A DNA stretch of 64,000 bases from Mesorhizobium sp. BR1-1-16 (GTDB lineage Bacteria; Pseudomonadota; Alphaproteobacteria; Rhizobiales; Kaistiaceae), in NCBI RefSeq assembly GCF_020165495.1, contig NZ_JAIUIE010000012.1, positions 87,746 to 151,745 on the forward strand, read 5' to 3'. The number at the start of each line of letters is the position of its first letter. Positions within the stretch are counted from its first letter, which is position 1. Below are positions 16,918 through 24,416 of this stretch, piece by piece. Made by a program: the position numbers and the translations under genes. The notes below the pieces were generated by a model, which saw only the letters and a list, made by a program, of their open reading frames with translations, had not been told where the DNA came from and ran no database searches.

Positions 16918-17759
16918 CAGACGCTCTCCCTCGACTGGATGCGGATATAGAAGAAGGTGGCGACGAGGCCGAACAGGCTGATCACCAGCGCCGTCGCGGC
17001 CGCCTGGCCGACATTGAGGTCATAGAAGGCCTTGCGATAGGCGAGCGTCGAAAGGACCTCGCTGGAGAAGGCCGGCCCGCCCTGCGTCAGGATGTAGACG
17101 AAGTCGAAGACGAGGAACGACCAGATCACCGTCATGATCATCATCAGCATGATGGTCGGCTTGATGCCCGGCAGCAGGACGTAGCGCATCATCTGCCAGA
17201 AGCTGGCGCCCTCGATACGCGCCGCCTCGATCTGCTCCTGCGGCACCTGGCGGAGCGCTGCGAAGAAGATCACGCAGAGAAAGCCCCACCAATGCCAGAG
17301 ATCGACCGTGGCGACACCGAACAGCGCCGTCGACGTTTGCGACAGCGGGTTGACGATCGGCAGGCCGAGCTTCTGCAGATATCCGAAGACACCCGTGACC
17401 GGGCTGTAGATCATGCCCTGCCAGACCCGCGCGGTGATGGCCGTCGCGATGATCACCGGCAGGAAATAGACGACCTGGAACAGCGTCGATCCGCGCCGCG
17501 GCACGATGAGCAGGAGGCTCGCCGCAAGGAGGCCCATGGCGATCGGCACCGTCAGGAAGATCGCGGTCCAGATCAGGTTGTTCTCGAGCGCCGTCCAGAA
17601 CGGTCCGTCGCTCCAGAGCGCCACGAAATTGCCGAGACCGATGAAGACAGGCGCCGAGATGCCGTCCCACTGGAAGAAGGCGAGCGCGATCGTGAGGAGC
17701 GCCGGGATCAGGATGATCACGACATTGATGGCGAGCGTCGGCACGAGATAAAGCCACAT
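16917..17759 (-). CDS. CUT1 sugar ABC transporter permease (MalF type)
   Basis: About 280 residues from the ATG at MWLYLVPTLAINVV, with AGGA upstream; a TTG start 17 codons earlier (17810) would add a short cytoplasmic tail and cannot be excluded. Six hydrophobic segments are visible. The EAA loop reads EAARIEGASFWQMMRYVLLPGIKP and the segment DFVYILTQGGPAFSSEVLS is typical of MalF/UgpA proteins. It lies 122 nt after the binding-protein gene and overlaps the next permease gene by one base set. Confidence 0.92.
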   Translation of the reverse strand: MWLYLVPTLAINVVIILIPALLTIALAFFQWDGISAPVFIGLGNFVALWSDGPFWTALENNLIWTAIFLTVPIAMGLLAASLLLIVPRRGSTLFQVVYFLPVIIATAITARVWQGMIYSPVTGVFGYLQKLGLPIVNPLSQTSTALFGVATVDLWHWWGFLCVIFFAALRQVPQEQIEAARIEGASFWQMMRYVLLPGIKPTIMLMMIMTVIWSFLVFDFVYILTQGGPAFSSEVLSTLAYRKAFYDLNVGQAAATALVISLFGLVATFFYIRIQSRESV

Positions 17760-17881
17760 GGGCGGATCCTGACGGTCGGGTGGTTCGATCGGGCAGCAGG
17801 GGGCCGCCAAAGGCTATGAATGGCCGGCAACAGGGACGGACGCGCCGCCCCTGCCGCATTCTCAAAGCAACGGGAAACCGC

Positions 17882-19213
17882 TCAGCGCTTCGGGATGGCC
17901 GGCACCTTTCCGGCCGCCTTCTCTTCCTTGAAGGTCGCGTCGAGCTTCTCGAGGAACTGGGCCGTCGTGATCTTGCCGAGCCAGACCTCCTCCATGCCCG
18001 AGACGAGATAGGTGTCCGTCGCGGGCGGCAGGAAGGTCCAGGTGGTGTAGCCATACTGGCCGTCACTGACCGAGGCGGCGAGGTTCTTCATCGTCTCGCC
18101 ATAGAGCGGGATGACGCCCTCGCCCATCTTCACGCCGGAGAGGTCCTTGAGCGGCGTGTTCCACTCGCCCTGCCAGACGGTGTTCATCTCGCCATAGAAC
18201 TTGTCGCTGAACACGGTGTCGATGACGGCGGCCGCACCATCCGGGTTCTGCGAGGAATTGGCGATCGAGAAGGTCGAGCCGATGCCGAGCGCATAGATCG
18301 GATAGGGCACGCCCTCGGCGCTCGGGAAGCCGACAAAACCGGGCTCCGCATTGTTCTGCGGGAAGTAGCGCGGCACGTTCTGGAAGTTCCAGGTGCCGGT
18401 CGGCGCCATGCCGGCCTGACCGGTCGCGACCTGCGCAAAGGCCTGCTCGCCGGTGAGCGAGAAGTAGTTCGGGCCGAAATAGCCCTTCTGCCACCAGTCG
18501 TTGAGCGTATCGATCGCCTTGACGAAGGGCTCGGCCGTCCAGGGAATCTCGCCGTTCAGCGCCTTGTAGACATTGTCGGGACCGGCGATCGAGTTGAGCA
18601 CGATCGAGACATAATGCTCATTGGTCGGGCGCCAGTCGGCATTGCCGGCCGCAAAGGGTACGAGGCCCTTGGCCTTCATCGCGTCGGCAAGCGTCTCAAG
18701 CTCGGCGATGGTCTTCGGCGGCTGCCAGCCGTTCTTCTCGAACAAGGTTTTGTTGTAGAAGAGGCCGAGCGTCTCGTAGGTCTTCGGCAGCGCGTAGAGC
18801 TTGCCGTTATATTTCCCGAGTTCCAGAAACACCGGCAGGATGCGCTCGTTCCAGCCGAGCTTGGCCGCGTAGTCGTCGAGCGGCAGCAACTGGCCGGCCT
18901 GCGCCATCGAAGCGACATAGCTCGGCCCGGCCGTATAAACGACATCGGGCCCGGAGCCCGAGAGCATCGCGATCCGGAGCTGTTTGTCGAGTTCCGCGCC
19001 GCGGAAATCGATCGAGAGGCTCTCGTCCGGATGCGCCGCATTGAACGGCTCAACCAGGATCTTCTGCAGCGCTTCCTGGTTTTCCGGCGCAGCGGTCTCA
19101 TACCACCACGTGATCGGCTTCTTCTCCTGCGCCACTGCCGCCGGCACGCCGGCCGATACGCCAAGCGCGGCCAGTGCTGCGCCCGCCAGAGCGATTTTTG
19201 CCCGATAACCCAT
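17882..19213 (-). CDS. CUT1 sugar ABC transporter substrate-binding protein
   Basis: The 443-residue protein has an N-terminal signal peptide (MGYRAKIALAGAALAALGVS and on, cleavage expected after Ala-Val-Ala at about 28). The family-1 solute-binding fold follows: EPFNAAHPDESLSIDFRG, LGLFYNKTLFEKNGW, and GQAGMAPTGTWNFQ. It delivers a sugar or glycoside to the two permeases encoded downstream. A strong GGAGGAGG precedes the ATG. The gene begins 33 nt after the LacI regulator gene, so both are likely in one transcript from the operator-bearing promoter ahead of lacI. Confidence 0.93.
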   Translation of the reverse strand: MGYRAKIALAGAALAALGVSAGVPAAVAQEKKPITWWYETAAPENQEALQKILVEPFNAAHPDESLSIDFRGAELDKQLRIAMLSGSGPDVVYTAGPSYVASMAQAGQLLPLDDYAAKLGWNERILPVFLELGKYNGKLYALPKTYETLGLFYNKTLFEKNGWQPPKTIAELETLADAMKAKGLVPFAAGNADWRPTNEHYVSIVLNSIAGPDNVYKALNGEIPWTAEPFVKAIDTLNDWWQKGYFGPNYFSLTGEQAFAQVATGQAGMAPTGTWNFQNVPRYFPQNNAEPGFVGFPSAEGVPYPIYALGIGSTFSIANSSQNPDGAAAVIDTVFSDKFYGEMNTVWQGEWNTPLKDLSGVKMGEGVIPLYGETMKNLAASVSDGQYGYTTWTFLPPATDTYLVSGMEEVWLGKITTAQFLEKLDATFKEEKAAGKVPAIPKR

Positions 19214-19246
19214 TTTATCCTCCTCCCATTGGTTCAGCTCGATCGA

Positions 19247-20263
19247 TCAGGTTGAACTGCGCTCGATCAGACGGAACGGCATCGCCTGGCTCGTTCCGGG
19301 TCCCGCATTGCCGCGTTGGAGCCGATCGAGCAGGACCCCGGCCGCCGTCGTGCCGAGGTCGTATTGAAACTGCGAAATGGTCGTGAGCGCCGGCGTCACC
19401 AGCCGCGCCGCGAAGATGTCGTCGAAGCCGGCAATGGCGACATCGCCCGGAACGGCAAGCCCGGCCTCGCGCGCCGCCGCCATGGCGCCGATCGCCATCA
19501 TGTCGTTGGCCGCAAAGATCGCGTCGGGGCGGGCCGGCAGCGCGAACAACTGCTGCGCGGCGCGGAAACCGCCCTCTTCGTTGAAAGCTTCGTCGGCGAC
19601 GATCAGCGGCTTGCGGCCGGCTTCCAGAAGCGCCGCCTCATAGCCGTTGAGACGGCCCTCCTGCGGGCCGCCAAGGCCGGCGATCATCGCAATCCGCCGA
19701 TAGCCGCGCCGGATGAGGTAGCGCGTGACCTCGCCGGCCGCCGCCTCGTTGTCGATATAGAGATTGTCGACCGGAAGCGGCCCGACCTTCTTCTTCGAGG
19801 ATTCGATGCGCACCACGCCGATCCCGGCATCGGTCAGCGGCTGGAAATCGGCGACGCGCAGCGTGAAGAAAACGCCGACCACCCCGTCGACCCGCCCTTC
19901 GAGGCTCCAGTTCAGAAAGCGCTGCTCGCGCTCGGCCGCGCCATCGGTATTGACCGTGATGACATCATAGCCAGCGTGATCAGCAGCGGCCTGCATGCCC
20001 CTCAGCAGCGAGGGATAGAACGGGTTGGCGATATCAGGCACCACGCAGGCGAGCGTCATCGTCTTGTTGGTCTTCAGCGCCCGCGCCCAGCGGTTCGGCA
20101 CATAGCCGAGCTCGCGCATCGCCGCCTGCACACGCTCCAGCGTCTCGGCCGGAATCTGGCTGGTCGGCGCGCCGGAAAGCACCAGCGAGACCGTGGTCTG
20201 CGATACGCTCGCCAAGCGCGCGACATCGCGTTGCGTGACCCTGCGAGGCCGTTCGGCCGTCAT
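19247..20263 (-). CDS. LacI family transcriptional regulator
   Basis: The 338-residue protein has the canonical LacI HTH at its N terminus (VTQRDVARLASVSQTTVSLVLSG, about 9-31). A hinge helix region follows (RVQAAMRELGYVPNRWARALKT), then a periplasmic-binding-like sensor domain (VVPDIANPFYPSLLRGMQ; FAANDMMAIGAMAAAREAGLAVPGDVAIAGFDD). The true start is the ATG at 20261-20263 rather than the TTG two codons upstream. Two TGATACGTA copies lie 14-35 nt upstream, pointing to autoregulation and control of the co-directional importer operon. The inducer is presumably the imported sugar or a breakdown product. Confidence 0.94.
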   Translation of the reverse strand: MTAERPRRVTQRDVARLASVSQTTVSLVLSGAPTSQIPAETLERVQAAMRELGYVPNRWARALKTNKTMTLACVVPDIANPFYPSLLRGMQAAADHAGYDVITVNTDGAAEREQRFLNWSLEGRVDGVVGVFFTLRVADFQPLTDAGIGVVRIESSKKKVGPLPVDNLYIDNEAAAGEVTRYLIRRGYRRIAMIAGLGGPQEGRLNGYEAALLEAGRKPLIVADEAFNEEGGFRAAQQLFALPARPDAIFAANDMMAIGAMAAAREAGLAVPGDVAIAGFDDIFAARLVTPALTTISQFQYDLGTTAAGVLLDRLQRGNAGPGTSQAMPFRLIERSST

Positions 20264-20277
20264 GCCCAAAGCTTCCT

Positions 20278-20298
20278 GATACGTATTACTGATACGTA
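20278..20298. promoter_or_regulatory. Tandem LacI-type operator half-palindromes
   Basis: TGATACGTA occurs at 20278-20286 and 20290-20298, 12 bp apart, each with the self-complementary core TACGTA. LacI-family operators are palindromes with a central CG, and these sites lie immediately ahead of the lacI-type gene. Binding by its product is inferred. Confidence 0.6.
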
Positions 20299-20410
20299 CC
20301 TCTAGCCGAGGTCGCAGCGATTGGCAACGTCCCCCGATGTGGATTCACACTGGGACCGCGCAACCGAGTTTGAGCATTGCGATGCTTCTTTCAGTCATCC
20401 TGGAGGAACA

Positions 20411-20506
20411 ATGAGCGGGCCATGCCGCGCCTTTGCGCAGGCTGCCGCTGCAAGCGCGTTTACAGAGCCCGCCGGTTTCCTGATCATGCGCGCCGCGCCG
20501 ATTTGA
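20411..20506 (+). CDS. Possible 31-residue leader peptide or small protein
   Basis: An ATG with an excellent ribosome binding site (TGGAGGAACA directly before it) opens a 31-codon frame beginning MSGPCRAFAQ and ending MRAAPI, 12 nt before the GTG of the AtzH-like gene. It has no recognisable domain. It may be a translated leader coupled to the downstream gene, or chance. Only the strong Shine-Dalgarno and the position support it. Confidence 0.3.
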   Translation: MSGPCRAFAQAAAASAFTEPAGFLIMRAAPI

Positions 20507-20518
20507 AGGAGTAACCGC

Positions 20519-20917
20519 GTGCTCATCAACGATCCAGAAATTGTCGCCGAGGTGACAGAGGCCTTCGGCCGCTACGAGCAGGGGCTGATCGACGCCGACT
20601 GGGCCGCGCTGGACCAGCTCTTCTGGGACAGCTCCTATACGGTCCGTTATGGCGACGGCCAGATCCAGCATGGCCATGCGCCGATCAAGGCCTTCAACGC
20701 GAAGCGCCGGAAGACCGGGGCTGACCGCGCCCTGACCGAGACGATCATCACCACCTTCGGCCGCGAATTCGCGACCGTCTCGACGCTCTATGTCGACGTT
20801 CCCCCTGGCAAGATCGGCCGCCAGCAGCAGAGCTGGGCCAAGATCGATGGCGACTGGCATGTCGTCGCGGCGCATGTCAGCGTCGTCGACAAGGTCACGA
20901 TCGAGCGGCAGGCCTGA
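20519..20917 (+). CDS. AtzH-like / HpxZ family protein (NTF2-like fold)
   Basis: The 132-residue protein (GTG start, GAAGGAG upstream) matches the AtzH-like/HpxZ family: EVTEAFGRYEQGLIDADWAALDQLFWDS at the start, RYGDGQIQHGHAPIKAFNAKR in the middle, and WAKIDGDWHVVAAHVSVVD at the end, a SnoaL/NTF2-like cone. Relatives accompany amidases in oxalurate/purine breakdown (hpx) and cyanuric-acid breakdown (atz). The next gene, an amidase, begins 11 nt after its stop and a second amidase overlaps that one. A role in an amide or ureide degradation step is therefore likely. Confidence 0.88.
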   Translation: MLINDPEIVAEVTEAFGRYEQGLIDADWAALDQLFWDSSYTVRYGDGQIQHGHAPIKAFNAKRRKTGADRALTETIITTFGREFATVSTLYVDVPPGKIGRQQQSWAKIDGDWHVVAAHVSVVDKVTIERQA

Positions 20918-20928
20918 GGACCAAAACG

Positions 20929-22101
20929 ATGCCCATTCATGATCCCTACGGCGCCTTCGTGCCGGGAACCGACATCGTCCTGCCCGCCACCGGCACCGGC
21001 CCGCTCGATGGGCTGACCTTCGCCGCCAAGGACCTCTTCGACATCGCCGGCCATGTCACCGGCTGCGGCAATCCAGACTGGGCGCGCACGCATCCGCCGG
21101 CCCGCCGCTCGGCAAAGGTGGTCGAGCAGCTCCGCGCCGCCGGCGCGACGCTTGCCGGCAAGACGATCACCGACGAGATTTCGCTCGGCCTGCTCGGACG
21201 CAACCAGTTCGACGGCACGCCGATCAATCCGCGCGCCCGCGACCGCTTTCCCGGCGGCTCGTCGAGCGGCTCGGCCACGGCCGTCGCAGGCGGCCTCGTC
21301 GACTTCGCGCTCGGCACCGATTCCGGTGGCTCGGTGCGCGTCCCGGCCAGCTTCTGCGGCCTCTACGGTCTGCGGCCGACGCATGGCGCCATTTCGGTCG
21401 AAGGACTGATGATGCAGTCCGCCTCGTTCGATACCGCCGGCTTCTTCGCCGATGACGCCGCGATCTTCGAGGCGGTCGGCATCGTGCTGACCCCGGATGC
21501 CGAGCCCGTATCGCCGATCGAGGAAATCCTCATCGCGACGGATGCTTTCGCCATTGCCGACGAGGCGGTGCGCGCGGCGCTTGAGCCCGCGCTCGCGCGC
21601 CTCGGAGCCATCGCCCCGGTGCGCGAGATCACGCTCGCCGAAGAAGGCCTCAAGGCCTGGAACCAGTGCCAGATCACGGCGCAATGCAGCGAGTTCTCGG
21701 CGACGTTCCGTGACTGGGTCGATGCCGTCAATCCGCGCTTCTCCTTCGAGGTCGGCTCGACGCTCGCTCATGCCGCGCTGATCTCCGAAAGCGCGCGGGC
21801 CGAGGCCCTGCGCTTCCGCGCCAACCTCAGCGCGCGGCTCGACGCGCTGCTCGATCGCCGCCGTGTCGTGGTCTATCCGGCCGTGCCGATCCTGCCGCCG
21901 CATCGCGACGCGCCGCTCTCGGTGATGGGCGCCGCTGGCGACCGCATCGTTGATCTGACCTGCATCGCGGGACTGAGTGGGTTGCCGCAAGTCGGCCTGC
22001 CGCTTGGAAAGTACGGCACCATCCCCGTCGGCCTCGCGGCGCTTGGCTGGCGCGGCGCTGACCGCACGCTGCTCGCCCTCGCGCGGAGCCTCGCGACATG
22101 A
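20929..22101 (+). CDS. Amidase (amidase-signature family)
   Basis: The 390-residue enzyme contains the Ser-cisSer-Lys triad regions of the amidase-signature family: FAAKDLFDIAG (Lys, about 32), GGSSSGSATAVAGG (cis-Ser) and TDSGGSVRVPASFCGLYG (nucleophile Ser). At 390 residues it is shorter than the 450-500 of typical family members, as in the AtzE-like and indole-acetamide groups. It should hydrolyse a linear amide to acid plus ammonia. It lies between the AtzH-like gene and a second amidase, overlapping the latter by 4 nt. Confidence 0.92.
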   Translation: MPIHDPYGAFVPGTDIVLPATGTGPLDGLTFAAKDLFDIAGHVTGCGNPDWARTHPPARRSAKVVEQLRAAGATLAGKTITDEISLGLLGRNQFDGTPINPRARDRFPGGSSSGSATAVAGGLVDFALGTDSGGSVRVPASFCGLYGLRPTHGAISVEGLMMQSASFDTAGFFADDAAIFEAVGIVLTPDAEPVSPIEEILIATDAFAIADEAVRAALEPALARLGAIAPVREITLAEEGLKAWNQCQITAQCSEFSATFRDWVDAVNPRFSFEVGSTLAHAALISESARAEALRFRANLSARLDALLDRRRVVVYPAVPILPPHRDAPLSVMGAAGDRIVDLTCIAGLSGLPQVGLPLGKYGTIPVGLAALGWRGADRTLLALARSLAT

Positions 22102-23525
22102 CCGACATGACAGACGACGCGCTCACCGGGCTCGATGCACTCGGCATCGCCGATGAGATCCGCAAGGGTGCGTTGACGCCGCAAGAGGCGCTGGACGCCG
22201 CGATCGCACGTGTCGACGCGCTCAATCCGGCCCTCAACGCCGTCGTGCATCGGCATGACGATCTAGCTCGGCGCGCGATCGCCGAGGGGCTGCCGGATGG
22301 CCCGTTTCGCGGCGTGCCGTTCCTCCTGAAGGATCTCGATCTCCGCCTTGCCGGAACAGTCACGACCAGCGGCAGCCACCTGTTCGACGGCATCGTCGCA
22401 ACGCGGGACTCGACGCTCACGGCCCGCTACAAGGCCGCGGGTCTCGTCATCTTCGGCAAGACGAACGCCGCCGAATTGGGTCTCTCATCGGCAACCGAGC
22501 CGGCCGCCTTCGGTCCGACACGCCATCCGCTCGATCCGGCGCTGTCGCCAGGCGGCTCGAGCGGCGGCAGCGCGGCGGCGGTCGCATCCGGCATGGTACC
22601 GATGGCCCATGCAACCGACGGCGCCGGCTCGATCCGCATGCCCGCTTCGCTGACCGGCATTTTCGGCATGAAGCCGAGCCGCGGCCGCACGCCCGTTGGC
22701 CCCGATGCCAGCGAGATCTTCTTTGGCATGTCGGTGAACCACGCCATCACCATGACCGTCCGCGACAGCGCCGCTCTGCTCGACGCGACGAGCGGCCCGG
22801 AACCGGGAGCCCGGTACGGCCTCGCGGCCGATGATCTGTCCTTCCTGGAGCAATCCCGGCGTGACCCGGCGCCGCTGCGCATCGCGCTGATGACGGAGCC
22901 TTTTGGCGCCGAGCCGGTCGAGGGCACCTGCCGCGATGTCGCGATCGAGGCGGCCCATCTCGCCGCAGCGCTCGGCCATCATGTCGAGGAGGCGCGCCCT
23001 TCGCTGGATGGGATTGATCCGGCGCATTGCTTCCGCCGTCTCGCCGCCGCCCTCACCCTCGTTTTCGTCGAAGACGTCGCGGCGCCGCACGGCATTGCGG
23101 ACCCGCGCGCGCTGCTGGAGCCCGTCAATGTGGCCTGGATGGACGAGGCCAAAGGGCTGACGGCAGGCGACCAGATCCGCGCCATCGGCGAGATGCATGC
23201 CATCGGACGCGCGCTTGCCCGCTTTTTCGAGCGCTATGACGTGTTGATCACGCCGGTCACGGCGCAAAGCCGGTTGCCGCATGGCCATTTCAACGGCGCC
23301 GAAACGGATGTCACGCGCTTCGTCGATCGCCTGACGGCCTTCGGCCCCTTCACCTTCCCGTTCAATGCCGGGGGCATGCCGGCGATGAGCGTTCCCGTCA
23401 CACGCGTGGGAGGACTGCCAGTCGGCGCCCAGTTCGCATCCGCTCTTGGCCGCGACGGCACATTGTTCGCGCTCGCGGGGCAGATCGAACGCGCCCGGCC
23501 ATGGCATCGGCTGACGCGCAACTGA
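22098..23525 (+). CDS. Amidase (amidase-signature family)
   Basis: This 475-residue enzyme has the full-length amidase-signature fold: GVPFLLKDLDLRLAG with the catalytic Lys, GGSSGGSAAAVASGMVPMAHATDGAGSIR with the cis-Ser and nucleophile Ser, and FGMKPSRGRTP. Its start overlaps the previous amidase gene by 4 nt (ATGA), so the two and the AtzH-like protein form one unit. The two amidases have little obvious local identity outside the catalytic motifs, so they probably act on different intermediates. Substrates cannot be deduced. Confidence 0.92.
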   Translation: MTDMTDDALTGLDALGIADEIRKGALTPQEALDAAIARVDALNPALNAVVHRHDDLARRAIAEGLPDGPFRGVPFLLKDLDLRLAGTVTTSGSHLFDGIVATRDSTLTARYKAAGLVIFGKTNAAELGLSSATEPAAFGPTRHPLDPALSPGGSSGGSAAAVASGMVPMAHATDGAGSIRMPASLTGIFGMKPSRGRTPVGPDASEIFFGMSVNHAITMTVRDSAALLDATSGPEPGARYGLAADDLSFLEQSRRDPAPLRIALMTEPFGAEPVEGTCRDVAIEAAHLAAALGHHVEEARPSLDGIDPAHCFRRLAAALTLVFVEDVAAPHGIADPRALLEPVNVAWMDEAKGLTAGDQIRAIGEMHAIGRALARFFERYDVLITPVTAQSRLPHGHFNGAETDVTRFVDRLTAFGPFTFPFNAGGMPAMSVPVTRVGGLPVGAQFASALGRDGTLFALAGQIERARPWHRLTRN

Positions 23526-23574
23526 GGCCCGCGGTTTTTTCGGCCTGTGGATATCTTGACAGCGGGGATAAAGA

Positions 23575-23589
23575 GAACAAAATAAGAAC
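23575..23589 (+). promoter_or_regulatory. LexA box (GAAC-N7-GAAC), predicted SOS operator
   Basis: GAAC at 23575-23578 and GAAC at 23586-23589 are separated by exactly seven A/T bases, a perfect match to the direct-repeat LexA site of Alphaproteobacteria. TTGACA stands about 15 bp upstream, so the box overlaps the expected promoter spacer. The ATG of the small downstream gene is 22 nt further on. LexA binding is inferred from the match. Confidence 0.75.
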
Positions 23590-23611
23590 AGAACGACAGC
23601 AGAGGACGCCG

Positions 23612-23893
23612 ATGATGGAAACCGTCCGGGAAATGATCGCGCGGATCGACGCCGACATGCAGGCCGCTGCGGGCTGGATCGAGATCGAGCGCCGTGAAGA
23701 TGGCGCGCATCTGGCAAGCGGCGCGTTGCGCTGCCAGGCCGATGCGGTCGAATTCGACGATGACGCCGGCTTCACGACGCGCATCCCTTATGGGCAGGTC
23801 GTCGCCATCCGCTTTGGCCGCCAGGGCGAGACCATGCCGCTGGCGACGCTCGCCGCCCCCAGCAGCGTTGTGCCGCTGCGTGCCACAGGTTGA
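23612..23893 (+). CDS. Small hypothetical protein behind a LexA box
   Basis: The 93-residue protein begins MMETVREMIARIDADMQ with AGAGG upstream; a longer in-frame version would overlap the amidase gene and the LexA box. It is acidic at the start and appears to be helix first, then a small beta-rich part (GWIEIERREDGAHLASGALRCQAD; FTTRIPYGQVVAIRF). It has no membrane segment and no domain I recognise. The perfect LexA box 22 nt upstream predicts DNA-damage induction. It stands alone between the amidase operon and a receiver-domain gene. Confidence 0.7.
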   Translation: MMETVREMIARIDADMQAAAGWIEIERREDGAHLASGALRCQADAVEFDDDAGFTTRIPYGQVVAIRFGRQGETMPLATLAAPSSVVPLRATG

Positions 23894-24050
23894 CGATCCC
23901 GCGCGCGCCTGCGCTACGACCGCTTTCCCCGGCCGGCGGTTGCTGTAGGATGGCTGGCAATCGCTCAGCCCGCTTTGTCCGGCGTCTGCCAAACCGCGCC
24001 GAGCAATCACATTGGTTGCGCGGCTCTGTCCGCCCCGGGAAAGGCTGAGA

Positions 24051-24398
24051 ATGCGGCTTCTGGTCTGCGAGGACGACTTCCTCATTCTCATGAACACAGC
24101 GGAGATGCTCCGCGACCTCGGGTATGAGGTCACGGAAGCGGCCGATGGGGCCGCCGCTCTGGCGGCCCTTGCAGCCGATCCGTTCGATGCCCTGATGACG
24201 GATGTCGGCCTGCCCGATATGAGCGGTATCGAACTCGCCCACCGTGTCCGCGCCACCCTGCCGGGCCTGCCGATCATCTTTGCCTCCGGCCTCGGTGAGG
24301 TCGACGGCTTTGACGGCGATGCCACCGTCGCCTTCGTCCAGAAGCCCTATACGACACCGGCTCTCGAGGCCGCGCTCAGGGCCGTCATACCCACGTAA
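24051..24398 (+). CDS. Single-domain response regulator (CheY-like)
   Basis: The 115-residue protein consists only of a receiver domain: acidic pair Glu7-Asp8-Asp9 (VCEDDF), phosphoacceptor Asp51 (MTDVGLPD), and the conserved Lys98 (FVQKPY). The start at MRLLVCEDD has GGGAAAGG upstream. No output domain or kinase gene is adjacent, so it probably passes phosphate within a relay or acts by protein contact. It converges on treZ, whose stop lies 18 nt away. Confidence 0.93.
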   Translation: MRLLVCEDDFLILMNTAEMLRDLGYEVTEAADGAAALAALAADPFDALMTDVGLPDMSGIELAHRVRATLPGLPIIFASGLGEVDGFDGDATVAFVQKPYTTPALEAALRAVIPT

Positions 24399-24416
24399 AG
24401 CGCGCTCAGGGCCGCT

